A stretch of DNA of 64,000 nucleotides from CAVWSM01 sp963757805 (GCA_963757805.1 CAVWSM010000001.1:62001-126000); one strand, 5' to 3'. Positions 49,639-58,857 are shown, counted from the first letter of the stretch. Notes: generated by a model from the letters alone, not told the origin. Made by a program: numbers and translations.

Positions 49639-52015
49639 CGTCCGTGATGGCCAGATCGGTGCGGAACGGCCGGCCCTGGATCGTGCGCCACACCTGTGCC
49701 GGCGTGAACGGCATGTCGGCGTGCCGGACTCCGTACGGCTTGAGCGCATCGAGTACAGCGTTGACCACGGCGGCCGGGGACCCAACCGTCGCCGACTCGC
49801 CGACTCCCTTGGCGCCGATCGGGTGGTGCGGCGACGGGGTGACTGTCTCGCCCAGCTCCCAGCTTGGACACTCCATGGCGGTCGGCAGCTGGTAGTCCAT
49901 GAACGAGCCGCCTAGATGGTTTCCATCCTCGTCGAACGCGATGACCTCCATGAGCGCCATGCCGATGCCGTCGGCCAGGCCGCCGTGGATCTGCCCTTCG
50001 ACGATCATCGGGTTGATGCGCGGGCCGCAGTCGTCGACCGCGATGAACCGGCGCACCTTGACCTCGCCCGTGCCCGGGTCGACATCGACGACGCAGATGT
50101 AGGCGCCGAACGGGTAGGTCAGGTTGGGCGGGTCGTAGACGCAGGCTGCATCCAGGTGCCCCTCAACGCCCTCGGGCAGCTCCAGCGGCCCATGCGCGGC
50201 CAGGGCCACCTCCTGGATGGTCTTGGACACCGACGGGTCGCCCTTGACCGAGAACGTGCCGCGTCCGACCTCGATGTCGTCAGGTGAGACCTCCATCATC
50301 GCCGCGGCGATGACCTTGGCCTTGTCGACGACGCGCTTCGACGCGACGGCGACCGCAGCACCGGACACCGGGGTGGAGCGGCTGCCGTAGGTGCCCAGCC
50401 CGAATGGCGTGTTGTCGGTGTCGCCATGCACCACGTCGATGTCGTCTGAGGGGATGCCGGTCAGCTCGGACACGATCTGGGCGAACGTCGTCTCGTGCCC
50501 TTGGCCTTGCGACTGCACCGACAGTCGTACGACCGCCTTGCCAGTCGGGTGCACGCGGACCTCGGCGCCGTCGGCCATGCCGAGCCCGAGGATGTCCATG
50601 TGCTTGCGCGGCCCGGCCCCGACGCCCTCGGTGAAGAAGCTGAGCCCAATCCCCATGAGCTCGCCGCGCTGGCGTTTCGCCGCCTGCTCACGACGGAGCT
50701 CGTCGTAGCCGGCGATCTCCATGGCCTTCCGCAGCGCGCGCGGGTAGTCGCCGGAGTCGTACTCCCATCCCGTTGGTGTCTTGTAGGGGAACTGCTCGGG
50801 CTTGAGGAGGTTCTTCATGCGCAGCTCGGCGGGATCCATGTCGAGCTCGTGCGCAAGACAGTCGACGATGCGCTCGACCGCATAGGCCGCTTCAGTGATG
50901 CGGAACGAGCAGGCGTAGGCAACTCCGCCGGGCGCCTTGTTGGTGTAGACGCCGGTGACCGCGCAGTGCGCCGCCGGGTAGTCGTAGCTGCCGGTGAAGA
51001 TGTGGAAGAAGCCGGCTGGGAACTTGGTCGGCTGGGCCGTGTTGTTGAACGCCCCATGGTCGGCGAGGACATTGACCCGCATCGCGAGGATCTTGCCCTC
51101 GCGCGTCGCCGCGATCTCCGTGTGCATGTGGTAGTCACGGGCGAACGACGTCGACATGAGGTTCTCGGCGCGGTCCTCGACCCACTTGACCGGCTTGCCG
51201 GTGACGATCGAGCCCACAACGGCCAGGACGTAGCCGGGGTAGATGCCGACCTTGTTGCCGAACCCGCCACCGATGTCGGGGCTGATGACGCGGATCTTGT
51301 GCTCCGGCAGACCGGCGACGATCGCATAGAGCGTGCGGTGCGCGTGCGGCGCCTGGGTGTTGCAGTAGATGGTGAGCTTGCCGGTCACCTTGTCCATGTC
51401 AGCGATCGCGCCGCACGTCTCCAGTGGAGCGGGATGTACGCGCGGATAGAGGATGTCCTCGGAGACGACGACCTCGGCGGACGCAAACGCGGCGTCGGTG
51501 GCGGCCTTGTCGCCCGCTTCCCAGTCGAAGATGTGGTTGTCGGCCTTGCCCTCGATGTCGTCGCGGATCACCGGCGCACCTGGGTCGAGTGCCTTGCGGG
51601 CGTCGACTAGTGGAGGGAGCGGCTCATAGTCGACGTCGATGAGCTCGAGTGCGTCACGCGCGGAGTAGCGGTCGTCGGCGATGACGAACGCGACCTCCTG
51701 GCCATGGAACCGCACCTTGTCAGTGGCGAGCACCGCCACAACGTCATGCGACAGTGACGGGATCCACGCCAGGTTGAGCGTTTCCAGGAGCTTGCCTGTG
51801 ATGACGGCACGAACCTTGGGGTGCGCCTCCGCCGCGGATGTGTCGATCGAGTTGATGCGGGCATGCGCGTAGGGGCTGCGCAACACGGCACCGTGCAGCA
51901 TGCCGGGCAGCGCGAAGTCGTCGATATAGTTGCCGCGCCCCCGCAGGAACCTCGCGTCCTCCTTGCGATGCCGGCGTCCGAAACCGACGGTCGCCTGCTC
52001 TTCGACGGCAGTCAT
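49634..52015 (-). CDS. coxL: Form I CO dehydrogenase large subunit CoxL
   Basis: About 793 residues of the xanthine oxidase/CO dehydrogenase large-subunit family, carrying the molybdopterin cytosine dinucleotide. The active-site loop reads AYACSFR at 366-372, fitting the form I pattern AYXCSFR with C369 as the Cu-ligand cysteine; position X is Ala instead of the usual Arg. The Mo-site glutamate is E740 in GVGESATVGSP. Other matches to Oligotropha CoxL include GGGFGNKVGIYPGYVLAVVG, GQGHETTFAQIVSELTGIPS, SFMDYQLPTAMECPSW and TPSPHHPIGAKGVGESA. The ATG overlaps the coxS stop (ATGA). Confidence 0.95.
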   Translation of the reverse strand: MTAVEEQATVGFGRRHRKEDARFLRGRGNYIDDFALPGMLHGAVLRSPYAHARINSIDTSAAEAHPKVRAVITGKLLETLNLAWIPSLSHDVVAVLATDKVRFHGQEVAFVIADDRYSARDALELIDVDYEPLPPLVDARKALDPGAPVIRDDIEGKADNHIFDWEAGDKAATDAAFASAEVVVSEDILYPRVHPAPLETCGAIADMDKVTGKLTIYCNTQAPHAHRTLYAIVAGLPEHKIRVISPDIGGGFGNKVGIYPGYVLAVVGSIVTGKPVKWVEDRAENLMSTSFARDYHMHTEIAATREGKILAMRVNVLADHGAFNNTAQPTKFPAGFFHIFTGSYDYPAAHCAVTGVYTNKAPGGVAYACSFRITEAAYAVERIVDCLAHELDMDPAELRMKNLLKPEQFPYKTPTGWEYDSGDYPRALRKAMEIAGYDELRREQAAKRQRGELMGIGLSFFTEGVGAGPRKHMDILGLGMADGAEVRVHPTGKAVVRLSVQSQGQGHETTFAQIVSELTGIPSDDIDVVHGDTDNTPFGLGTYGSRSTPVSGAAVAVASKRVVDKAKVIAAAMMEVSPDDIEVGRGTFSVKGDPSVSKTIQEVALAAHGPLELPEGVEGHLDAACVYDPPNLTYPFGAYICVVDVDPGTGEVKVRRFIAVDDCGPRINPMIVEGQIHGGLADGIGMALMEVIAFDEDGNHLGGSFMDYQLPTAMECPSWELGETVTPSPHHPIGAKGVGESATVGSPAAVVNAVLDALKPYGVRHADMPFTPAQVWRTIQGRPFRTDLAITDE

Positions 52016-52512
52016 GACGAGCTCACCTCCGCGTCGACAGCAGCGGGTGCGGCGGCGGGGTGCTCGGCCGCCCAGCGGATCGCACGTACGATGTTTTCGT
52101 AGCCGGTGCAGCGGCACAGGTTGCCCGAGATCGCCTCGCGGATCTCGTCGTCGCTCGGGTGCGGGTTGTCGTCGAGCAGCCGGCGGGCGGTGAGCATCAT
52201 GCCGGGAGTGCAGAAGCCGCACTGCAGGCCGTGCTCGGTCATGAAGCCTTGCTGGATGGGGTCGAGCTCGCCGTCACGCTCCAGCCCTTCGACTGTCAGC
52301 ACCTCGTGGCCGTCTGCCATCGCGGCCAGAACGGTGCAGCTCTTGGCGGGCACTCCGTCGAGCTGGACGACGCACACGCCACAGTTGGACGTGTCGCAGC
52401 CCCAGTGTGTGCCGGTCAGCCCGAGCTCGTCGCGCAGGAAGTGGACGAGCAGCAGCCGCGGCTCGATGTCACGGGTGTAGGTCGTGCCGTTAACGGTGAC
52501 CGAGACCTGCAT
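52012..52512 (-). CDS. coxS: CO dehydrogenase small (iron-sulfur) subunit CoxS
   Basis: A 166-residue [2Fe-2S] subunit with two clusters. The N-terminal ferredoxin cluster uses WGCDTSNCGVCVVQLDG plus the cysteine in SCTVLA. The C-terminal helical domain uses LQCGFCTPGMMLTARRLLDD and EAISGNLCRCTGYENIVRAI. It transfers electrons from the Mo site to the FAD subunit. It lies between coxM and coxL, with overlaps at both ends or nearly so (ATGA to coxL; 3 bp from coxM). The form I subunit order M-S-L is kept. Confidence 0.95.
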   Translation of the reverse strand: MQVSVTVNGTTYTRDIEPRLLLVHFLRDELGLTGTHWGCDTSNCGVCVVQLDGVPAKSCTVLAAMADGHEVLTVEGLERDGELDPIQQGFMTEHGLQCGFCTPGMMLTARRLLDDNPHPSDDEIREAISGNLCRCTGYENIVRAIRWAAEHPAAAPAAVDAEVSSS

Positions 52513-52515
52513 CGT

Positions 52516-53391
52516 TCACGCCTCCTGTCCGCGGCTGCGGGCGATGGCCGTACGCAGCGCTCGCTTGACCAACTCTCCCGCAAGTGCGCGCTTGTAGTCA
52601 GCCGGCCCACGCTGGTCGGTGTATGGCTCGCACTCGGCGGAGGCTGTCTCCGCGGCCAGCTCGAGTGTCTCGTCGTCGGCGACGCGTCCGCGGACGGCGT
52701 CCTCGGTCTGCGGCGCCACCGAGTGCGGTGCTCCCACGGCGGCCAGGCCGATGCCGAGCTCGCTGATCGTGTCGCCGTCCAGCCAGACAACTGCGCCCGC
52801 GGCCGCGACCGCGTAGTCGCCGGCTCGCCGTTCGACCTTGGTGTAGGCGCTGCCGGCTCCGGCTCGGATCGGGATCCGGATCTCCGTGACGATCTCGGCC
52901 GGGCCGGCAACCGTCTCGAAGGGCCCGGTCTGGAACTCCCGTACGGGCACAACGCGCTCGCCACCGGAGCCGCGGATCACGACATCTGCGCGCAGCGCGC
53001 CGAGCACCGCCGACATGTCCTCGGCAGGGTCGGCGTGGCAGATCGACCCGCCGATGGTGCCGCGGTTACGGACAACGGGGTCGGCGATGACCCGCTCCGC
53101 GTCGTGGAGGATGCGGTAGTGCTCGCCGACGACGGGCGACGCGAGCACGTCGGCATGCCGTGTCATGGCGCCGATGTGCAGGATCCCGCCCTCGACCCAG
53201 ATGCGCTGCAGATCGGTGAGCTCGTTGATGTCGATCAGCACTTCAGGCGAGGCCAGCCGCAGTCTCATCATCGGCAGCAGGCTGTGCCCGCCAGCGATCA
53301 GCCGGGCTTCGTCGCCGTGCTCTTCAAGCAGCGCGATCGCATTGTCGATGCTCGTCGCGCGCTCGTACTCAAACGGGGGCGGCAGCTGCAT
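52516..53391 (-). CDS. coxM: CO dehydrogenase medium (FAD) subunit CoxM
   Basis: About 291 residues of the molybdopterin dehydrogenase FAD-binding family. The first FAD loop is LIAGGHSLLPMMRLRLASPE, the second RGTIGGSICHADPAEDMSAV. A C-terminal CO_deh_flav_C-type domain follows (VWLDGDTISELGIGLAAVGA). The reduced flavin passes electrons to an unknown acceptor, usually quinone. The ATG at 53391 overlaps the stop of the ABM-domain gene; a GTG at 53394 is an alternative. It is the first cox structural gene of the leftward operon. Confidence 0.94.
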   Translation of the reverse strand: MQLPPPFEYERATSIDNAIALLEEHGDEARLIAGGHSLLPMMRLRLASPEVLIDINELTDLQRIWVEGGILHIGAMTRHADVLASPVVGEHYRILHDAERVIADPVVRNRGTIGGSICHADPAEDMSAVLGALRADVVIRGSGGERVVPVREFQTGPFETVAGPAEIVTEIRIPIRAGAGSAYTKVERRAGDYAVAAAGAVVWLDGDTISELGIGLAAVGAPHSVAPQTEDAVRGRVADDETLELAAETASAECEPYTDQRGPADYKRALAGELVKRALRTAIARSRGQEA

Positions 53392-53687
53392 CACTTCACC
53401 GCCACGACGTCGACGGTGCGGATGTCTGGTGCCTTGGCCAGCAGGTCGTCGGCGACCTTTCCCAACGCGGCCGGGATCTGACCGCCGAGGTGCGCCTCCC
53501 GCCCCGCTTCATCGTCGAAGGTGTCGAAGATGCCGTACTGGGTGTCGCTGATCTTGAATGCGTACCAAGTCACTGTGCCGGGCTCGGCCGCGGCGAGTTC
53601 TCGTCCGCTTTCGAGAAAGGCGCCAAGTTCGGGCCCTTTGTCCGGCTTTGCGTCGAGTAGTGCAAGCACTCCAAATGTCGGGCTCAT
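53391..53687 (-). CDS. Small ABM-domain-like (dimeric ferredoxin-like fold) protein
   Basis: About 98 residues. PTFGVLALLDAKPDKGPELG, LAAAEPGTVTWYAFKISDTQ and FDTFDDEAGREAHLGGQIPA give the alternating strand-helix pattern of antibiotic-biosynthesis-monooxygenase-type proteins (quinone-modifying or heme-degrading dimers). It ends with LLAKAPDIRTVDVVAVK. It begins at the ATG 53687 after GGGAGTG and its stop overlaps coxM, so it leads the form I cox operon. Its role in CO oxidation is unknown. A link to quinone reduction by CoxM is speculation. Confidence 0.78.
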   Translation of the reverse strand: MSPTFGVLALLDAKPDKGPELGAFLESGRELAAAEPGTVTWYAFKISDTQYGIFDTFDDEAGREAHLGGQIPAALGKVADDLLAKAPDIRTVDVVAVK

Positions 53688-53743
53688 ATGGACACTCCCT
53701 CCCGGATGAGTCCACCGTAGGAAATCGGGAGCCTGGACGGCTA

Positions 53744-53759
53744 GTGGCGGACCCGCCAC
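53744..53759. promoter_or_regulatory. Palindrome GTGGCGG-AC-CCGCCAC in the shared cox promoter
   Basis: The arms 53744-53750 and 53753-53759 are exact reverse complements with 2 nt between. The site lies in the gap of about 90 bp between the divergent ABM-coxMSL operon and the GlxA-XdhC-coxSLM operon, 19 bp before the regulator's GTG start. It is a candidate binding site for a regulator common to both, possibly the GlxA protein itself. Confidence 0.55.
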
Positions 53760-53778
53760 GTTGGGTACCGTTTCCGAC

Positions 53779-54768
53779 GTGGAGGTCGCGGTCCTCGCAG
53801 TGGATGGCTGCTTCGACTCCGGACTGTCGGCGGTCGTCGACGTTCTTTCGACGGCAAATGCTTTGCGGCCTGACGTGCCCGCACCACCGCCGGAGTTCAC
53901 CGTCACGATCGTCGGCCTGGCGGACCGCGTACGCACTGGCAACGGTCTGCTCGTCGAAACCATGCCGGCTGGCCGTGGGACGCACCGACCCGACCTGCTC
54001 GTGATGCCAGCACTGGGGCTGAAGAGCTCCGACGAAATCATCGAGACGGTGCGCGACCACCCGGCGCTCGAGCTCATCCGCGATGTGCGCGCGCATGGCT
54101 CGGAGCTGGCCGGCGCCTGCACGGGCACTTTCTTCCTGGCCGAGTCCGGTGTGCTCGACGGGCTGCTGGCCACGACCACGTGGTGGCTGGGTCCGGTGTT
54201 CCGTGGCCGCTACCCGGCCGTGATCCTGGACGAGACCCGCACTCTGGCCCGCGACTCGCGAGTGACCACCGCCGGAGCCGCGTTCGCCCATATCGACCTG
54301 GCCCTGTCGATCGTGCAACGCCGCAGCCCGACCTTGGCGGAGCTCACCGCCCGCTACCTCGTCACGGGTGACCGACCGTCGCAGTCGGCCTTCGCGGTGC
54401 CGGCGCTGCTCGCCCAGGCCGATCCCACGATGGCGGCGTTCGAGCGGTGGGTGCGCAAGCGGCTCACCCAGCCTCTGCAGATTTCCGCGGCGGCGCGTGA
54501 CCTCGGCATCAGCGAGCGGACTTTGCAGCGGACGACCTCGTCGGTGGTGGGCATGAGCCCGCTCGACTTCGTGCACGAGGTGCGGCTGGACGAGGCGACC
54601 TACCTGCTGCGCAACTCCTCGATGTCGGCCAACGCGGTCGCGGCGGCGGTCGGCTACCGCAATGCCGGTACCCTCCGCGCGCTCGTACGCAAACGGCGCA
54701 ACAGCACGCTTCGGGCACTGCGTGCCCGGCGACCGACAGTCAGCAACGGCAACGGAGGCGATCGCTGA
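53779..54768 (+). CDS. GlxA-type transcriptional regulator (DJ-1/PfpI plus AraC HTH)
   Basis: About 329 residues. The N-terminal DJ-1/PfpI-like amidotransferase domain (VEVAVLAVDGCFDSGLSAVV, PDLLVMPALGLKSSDEIIET, and LAGACTGTFFLAESGVLDGL with a nucleophile-elbow cysteine) is followed by an AraC HTH pair (LQISAAARDLGISERTLQRT, then FVHEVRLDEATYLLRNSSMS). The GTG at 53779 matches other GlxA proteins; an in-frame TTG lies at 53761 next to the palindrome. Its stop overlaps the XdhC gene (TGATG), so it is the first gene of the form II operon and probably controls one or both cox operons. Confidence 0.88.
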   Translation: MEVAVLAVDGCFDSGLSAVVDVLSTANALRPDVPAPPPEFTVTIVGLADRVRTGNGLLVETMPAGRGTHRPDLLVMPALGLKSSDEIIETVRDHPALELIRDVRAHGSELAGACTGTFFLAESGVLDGLLATTTWWLGPVFRGRYPAVILDETRTLARDSRVTTAGAAFAHIDLALSIVQRRSPTLAELTARYLVTGDRPSQSAFAVPALLAQADPTMAAFERWVRKRLTQPLQISAAARDLGISERTLQRTTSSVVGMSPLDFVHEVRLDEATYLLRNSSMSANAVAAAVGYRNAGTLRALVRKRRNSTLRALRARRPTVSNGNGGDR

Positions 54769-55898
54769 TGAGGGACGTAGTGGCCGAGCTGCTGTCCTGG
54801 TGGCAGTCCGGAGCGACCGTCGGAGTCGGCACCGTCGTCGAGACCTGGAAGTCAGCGCCTCGCCAGCCGGGGGCGTCGATGGCGGTCGGGCCTGACGGCA
54901 CCGTCGTCGGCAGCGTGTCGGGTGGCTGTGTCGAGGGTGCGGTCTACGAGCTGGCGACGGAGGTACGCGAGGGGGCTCCCGCTCGACTTCAGCGCTATGG
55001 CGTCAGTGACGACGACGCCTTCGCCGTCGGGCTGACCTGCGGAGGCATCATCGACATCTTCGTAGAGCCCATCAGCCGGCGTTCGTTCCCGGATTTCGAC
55101 GAGGTTGCCGCCGACATCCACGCCGGCCAACCGGTCGCCGTGGCGACACTCGTCGACGGTGTGCCCGACGAACAGCGCGGCACCCGGTTGGTCGTACGGC
55201 CGGATTCCACGACCGGCACGCTCGGCTCGGACCGGCTCGACGAGGCGGTGCGCGACGACGTCCGCGGGCTGCTGCTGCAGGGCCGGACGGGTCTGGTCCG
55301 CTACGGCCCACACGGGGAGCGGCGCCTCGACGACGTCGCCGTGTTCGCCGCGTCGTACGCCCCACGGCCACGCATGATCGTCTTTGGCGCGATCGACTTT
55401 GCTGCGGCGGTCGCGCGGATCGGCTCCTTCCTTGGCTACCGGGTCACTGTCTGTGACGCCCGGCCGACGTTCGCGACGGCCAAGCGCTTCCCGTTCGCCG
55501 ACGAGGTGGTGGTCCAGTGGCCACACGACTACCTGGCCAGCACCCAGGTCGACGAGCGCACCGTGGTGTGCGTGCTGACCCACGACCCGAAGTTCGACGT
55601 GCCGCTGCTGGAGCTCGCCCTTCGGTTGCCCCTCGCCTATGTCGGTGCGATGGGCTCTCGTCGCACCAACGACGTGCGCATCGCCCAGCTGCGTGAGCGC
55701 GGCGTCTCGGAATCGGAGCTCGCGCGGCTGCACGCGCCGATCGGCCTCGACATCGGCTCGCGCACGCCCGAGGAGACAGCGGTATCCATCGCCAGCGAGA
55801 TCATCGCGGCCCGCTGGGGCGGGTCTGGTGAGCCGCTGCACGCGACCGAAGGTCCCATCCACCACGACATCTCCACGGCTGCCGTCGTCCCCCGCTGA
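54768..55898 (+). CDS. XdhC family molybdenum-cofactor maturation protein
   Basis: A 376-residue XdhC/CoxI protein. The N-terminal domain has APRQPGASMAVGPDGTVVGS and VSGGCVEGAVYELATEVREG. A middle domain follows, and the C-terminal Rossmann domain begins RMIVFGAIDFAAAVARIGSF and includes YVGAMGSRRTNDVRIAQLRE and GLDIGSRTPEETAVSIASEI. It binds MCD/MPT and helps sulfurate and insert it into the form II enzyme. Unlike the leftward paralogue at 48634 it has no YHS tail. It is coupled to the regulator at TGATG and is followed by coxS. Confidence 0.92.
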   Translation: MRDVVAELLSWWQSGATVGVGTVVETWKSAPRQPGASMAVGPDGTVVGSVSGGCVEGAVYELATEVREGAPARLQRYGVSDDDAFAVGLTCGGIIDIFVEPISRRSFPDFDEVAADIHAGQPVAVATLVDGVPDEQRGTRLVVRPDSTTGTLGSDRLDEAVRDDVRGLLLQGRTGLVRYGPHGERRLDDVAVFAASYAPRPRMIVFGAIDFAAAVARIGSFLGYRVTVCDARPTFATAKRFPFADEVVVQWPHDYLASTQVDERTVVCVLTHDPKFDVPLLELALRLPLAYVGAMGSRRTNDVRIAQLRERGVSESELARLHAPIGLDIGSRTPEETAVSIASEIIAARWGGSGEPLHATEGPIHHDISTAAVVPR

Positions 55899-55981
55899 CG
55901 GCTGTTGTGTTCGTGCTCTTGCGGGGACCCTGATTTCGGACTTTCGTTGTGCCCACAACTTCATGGCGGCGGGGAGGATCC

Positions 55982-56458
55982 ATGGCAAGGATCAGCGTGA
56001 CGGTCGACGGGGTGGCCTACGAGGACGAGGTCGAACCTCGGCTCTTGCTCGTCCACTACCTCCGGGAACGACTAGGCAAGGTCGGCACGGTCGTCGGTTG
56101 CGACACGAGCAATTGCGGCGCTTGCACAGTCCTCGTCGACGGCAAGAGTGTGAAGAGCTGTTCGCTGCTGGCGGTCCAAATCGATGGATCGGCAGTCACA
56201 ACCATCGAGGGGCTGGCCACCAACGGCACGCTGCACCCGGTCCAGCGAGCCTTCCACGAGCAGCACGCGCTGCAGTGCGGGTTCTGCACACCCGGCATGG
56301 TGCTGGCCGCGTGCGACCTGCTGAGTGAGCACCCGCAGCCCAGCGAGGCGGAGATTCGCGACGGTATCGAGGGCAACCTCTGCCGATGCACCGGCTACCA
56401 GAACATCGTCCGCGCGGTGCAGGCCGCGGCAGCCGAGATGTCGGAGGCCACGACATGA
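55982..56458 (+). CDS. coxS: CO dehydrogenase-family iron-sulfur subunit (form II cluster)
   Basis: A 158-residue two-[2Fe-2S] subunit: first cluster VGCDTSNCGACTVLVDGKSV, second cluster LQCGFCTPGMVLAACDLLSE and EGNLCRCTGYQNIVRAVQAA. The ATG at 55982 follows GGGGAGGATCC. The S-L-M order that begins here is the form II arrangement. It overlaps the next gene (ATGA). The homologue in the opposite operon is 52012-52512; sequence divergence between the two is spread over the whole protein, so it is not a recent duplication. Confidence 0.94.
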   Translation: MARISVTVDGVAYEDEVEPRLLLVHYLRERLGKVGTVVGCDTSNCGACTVLVDGKSVKSCSLLAVQIDGSAVTTIEGLATNGTLHPVQRAFHEQHALQCGFCTPGMVLAACDLLSEHPQPSEAEIRDGIEGNLCRCTGYQNIVRAVQAAAAEMSEATT

Positions 56459-58857
56459 CCACGATCGCCGAGCGCCCGGCCGCCGCCGAGACTCCGCGCG
56501 AGATCGGCAAGCCGCGTACGCGCAAGGAGGACGAGCACTTCCTCACCGGCCGCACCAGTTGGACTGACAACATCACGCTCCCCGGAATGCTGCACCTGGC
56601 GATCCTGCGCAGCCCGATGGCGCACGCCAAGATCACGTCAGTCGACGTTTCCGGAGCAGCGCAGCGACCAGGCGTGATTGCCGCGTTCTCCGGTCGCGAC
56701 TTCGCGGACGAGCAGGGCACCATCCCCTGTGCCTGGCCGGTCACCGAGGACACCGTCAATCCCGGGCACCCGAGCATCGCCGTCGACCAGGTCAACCACG
56801 TGGGCGAGGCGGTTGCGATCGTCGTTGCCCGCGACAAGGCCAGCGCCGAGGACGCGCTTGAGGCGATCGAGATCGACTACGAACCGCTGCCCGTCGTGCT
56901 CGACATGGAGGCTGCGATCGCCGAGGGTGCCCCGCTCGTGCACCCGAACACGCAGTCCAATCGGTCGTACACCTGGGCGTTCGAGTCTGGGGCGTCCGGC
57001 ACTGGTCAGTCGATCGACGAGGCGCTGTCGTCGGCCGAGGTGACTGTGCGCCGGCGGATCCGCCAGCAACGGCTCATCCCGGCGTTCATGGAACCTCGCT
57101 CGACGGTGGTACAGCCCAACGGAGAGGGCATAACCGTCTGGTCCTCGACGCAGATCCCGCACATCCTGCGCGTCTTCGCTGCACTCAACTTCGGAATACC
57201 CGAGAACAAAGTCCGGATCATCGCACCCGATGTGGGCGGCGGGTTCGGCGGCAAGCTTCAGGTCACGCCCGAGGAATACATCTCCATCATGGTCGCGCGT
57301 CGGGTCGGCAGGCCGGTGAAATACACCGAGTCGCGCAGCGAGTCGATGATGAGCGGCCACCACGGCCGTGACCATGTCACGGACGTGACCTTGACCGCCA
57401 AGCGTGACGGCACGTTCACCGGGCTGGACGTGCACGTCTACGCCAACATGGGCGCCTACCTGCGCATCATCACACCTGGCACGCCCATCCTGGGTGCCTT
57501 CATGTACAACGCGATCTACAAGCTGCCGGCCTACCGATTCGTCTGTGAGGGCATCTTCACGACGACGACGCCCACAGACGCCTACCGCGGCGCCGGGCGC
57601 CCCGAGGCCACCTTCGCCATCGAGCGCATCGTTGACGAGATGGCCGTCGAGCTGGGCGTGGATCCGCTCGAGCTGCGTCGCAAGAACTGGATCCAGCATG
57701 AGGAGTTCCCGTTCACCACGGTCTCAGGCATCGTCTACGACAGCGGTGACTACGCGGCGGCGACGGACAAGGCACTCGCCCTGATCGGCTGGGACGAGCT
57801 CAAGCGCGAGCAGGCTGAGCGCCGCGAGCGCAACGACCCGGTCCAGCTCGGGCTGGGGATCTCCACCTACACCGAGCTCTGCGGGTGGGCACCTTCGCGG
57901 CTCCTTGGTGCTCTGCGTTACGTCGGTGGCGGATGGGACAGCGCGTCTGTGCGTGTTCTCGCGACCGGGAAGGTCGAGGTCGTCACAGGTACAAGCCCGC
58001 ACGGTCAAGGACACGAGACGGTGTGGAGCCAGATCGTGGCCGACCGGCTGGGCGTGCCGTTCGAAGACGTCGAGGTGATCCACGGCGACACGCTGGCGTC
58101 TCCAAAGGGCTGGGACACGTACGGGTCACGCGGCGTCGCGGTCGGTGCCATCTCGGTGTCGCTCGCGGCGGAAAAGGTCCTCGAGAAGGCACGCCTGTTC
58201 GCGGCGCACATGCTCGAGGCGAGCGTTGACGACGTCACGTTCGCCGAGGGGTCGTTCCGCGTCAAGGGCTCGCCGGAGCCCGTCAAGACGATCCAGGAAG
58301 TCGCGTTCGCAGCCTTCGCCGCGCATGACTATCCGGAGGGCGTCGAGGTCGATCTCAACGCCGACGCAACATACGACCCGCTCGCGCTCTCCTTCCCGCA
58401 CGGGACGCACCTGTGCGCACTCGACGTCGACACCGAGACGGGAGGGGTGACGATCCGCAAGTACGTGTGTGTGGACGACGTCGGTGAGGTGCTCAACCCG
58501 CTCATCGTCGAAGGTCAGGTGCACGGGGGTGTGGCCCAGGGCATCGCGCAGGCGCTCTTCGAGGAGGCGGTCTACGACGACGCCGGCAACCTCACGACCG
58601 GGACACTCGTCGACTACTTGGTGCCGTCCGCAGCGGATCTGCCGTCGTTCGTCACGGATCGCACCGTGAGCCCGTCCACGACCAACCCGCTCGGGGTCAA
58701 GGGTGTGGGAGAGGCGGGCACGATCGCGTCAACACCCGCCATCGTCAACGGCGTGCTTGATGCACTGCGGCCATTGGGCGTGAAGGACATCGAGATGCCG
58801 TGTAGCCCGGAGCGGGTCTGGCGGGCGATCGCTACCGCACAGGGAGGTGCGCGATGA
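56455..58857 (+). CDS. coxL: Form II CO dehydrogenase-like (xanthine-dehydrogenase family) large subunit
   Basis: An 800-residue molybdenum hydroxylase large subunit. The active-site loop is AYRGAGR at 376-382, the form II signature AYXGAGR, which lacks the copper-binding cysteine. Other conserved parts are IAPDVGGGFGGKLQVTPEEY, GQGHETVWSQIVADRLGVPF, VCVDDVGEVLNPLIVEGQVH and the Mo-site GVKGVGEAGTIASTPAIVNG. Form II enzymes are not shown to oxidise CO efficiently; many hydroxylate aromatic or heterocyclic compounds. Its physiological substrate is open. The ATG overlaps the coxS stop, and the FAD-subunit start overlaps its own stop. Confidence 0.94.
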   Translation: MTTIAERPAAAETPREIGKPRTRKEDEHFLTGRTSWTDNITLPGMLHLAILRSPMAHAKITSVDVSGAAQRPGVIAAFSGRDFADEQGTIPCAWPVTEDTVNPGHPSIAVDQVNHVGEAVAIVVARDKASAEDALEAIEIDYEPLPVVLDMEAAIAEGAPLVHPNTQSNRSYTWAFESGASGTGQSIDEALSSAEVTVRRRIRQQRLIPAFMEPRSTVVQPNGEGITVWSSTQIPHILRVFAALNFGIPENKVRIIAPDVGGGFGGKLQVTPEEYISIMVARRVGRPVKYTESRSESMMSGHHGRDHVTDVTLTAKRDGTFTGLDVHVYANMGAYLRIITPGTPILGAFMYNAIYKLPAYRFVCEGIFTTTTPTDAYRGAGRPEATFAIERIVDEMAVELGVDPLELRRKNWIQHEEFPFTTVSGIVYDSGDYAAATDKALALIGWDELKREQAERRERNDPVQLGLGISTYTELCGWAPSRLLGALRYVGGGWDSASVRVLATGKVEVVTGTSPHGQGHETVWSQIVADRLGVPFEDVEVIHGDTLASPKGWDTYGSRGVAVGAISVSLAAEKVLEKARLFAAHMLEASVDDVTFAEGSFRVKGSPEPVKTIQEVAFAAFAAHDYPEGVEVDLNADATYDPLALSFPHGTHLCALDVDTETGGVTIRKYVCVDDVGEVLNPLIVEGQVHGGVAQGIAQALFEEAVYDDAGNLTTGTLVDYLVPSAADLPSFVTDRTVSPSTTNPLGVKGVGEAGTIASTPAIVNGVLDALRPLGVKDIEMPCSPERVWRAIATAQGGAR

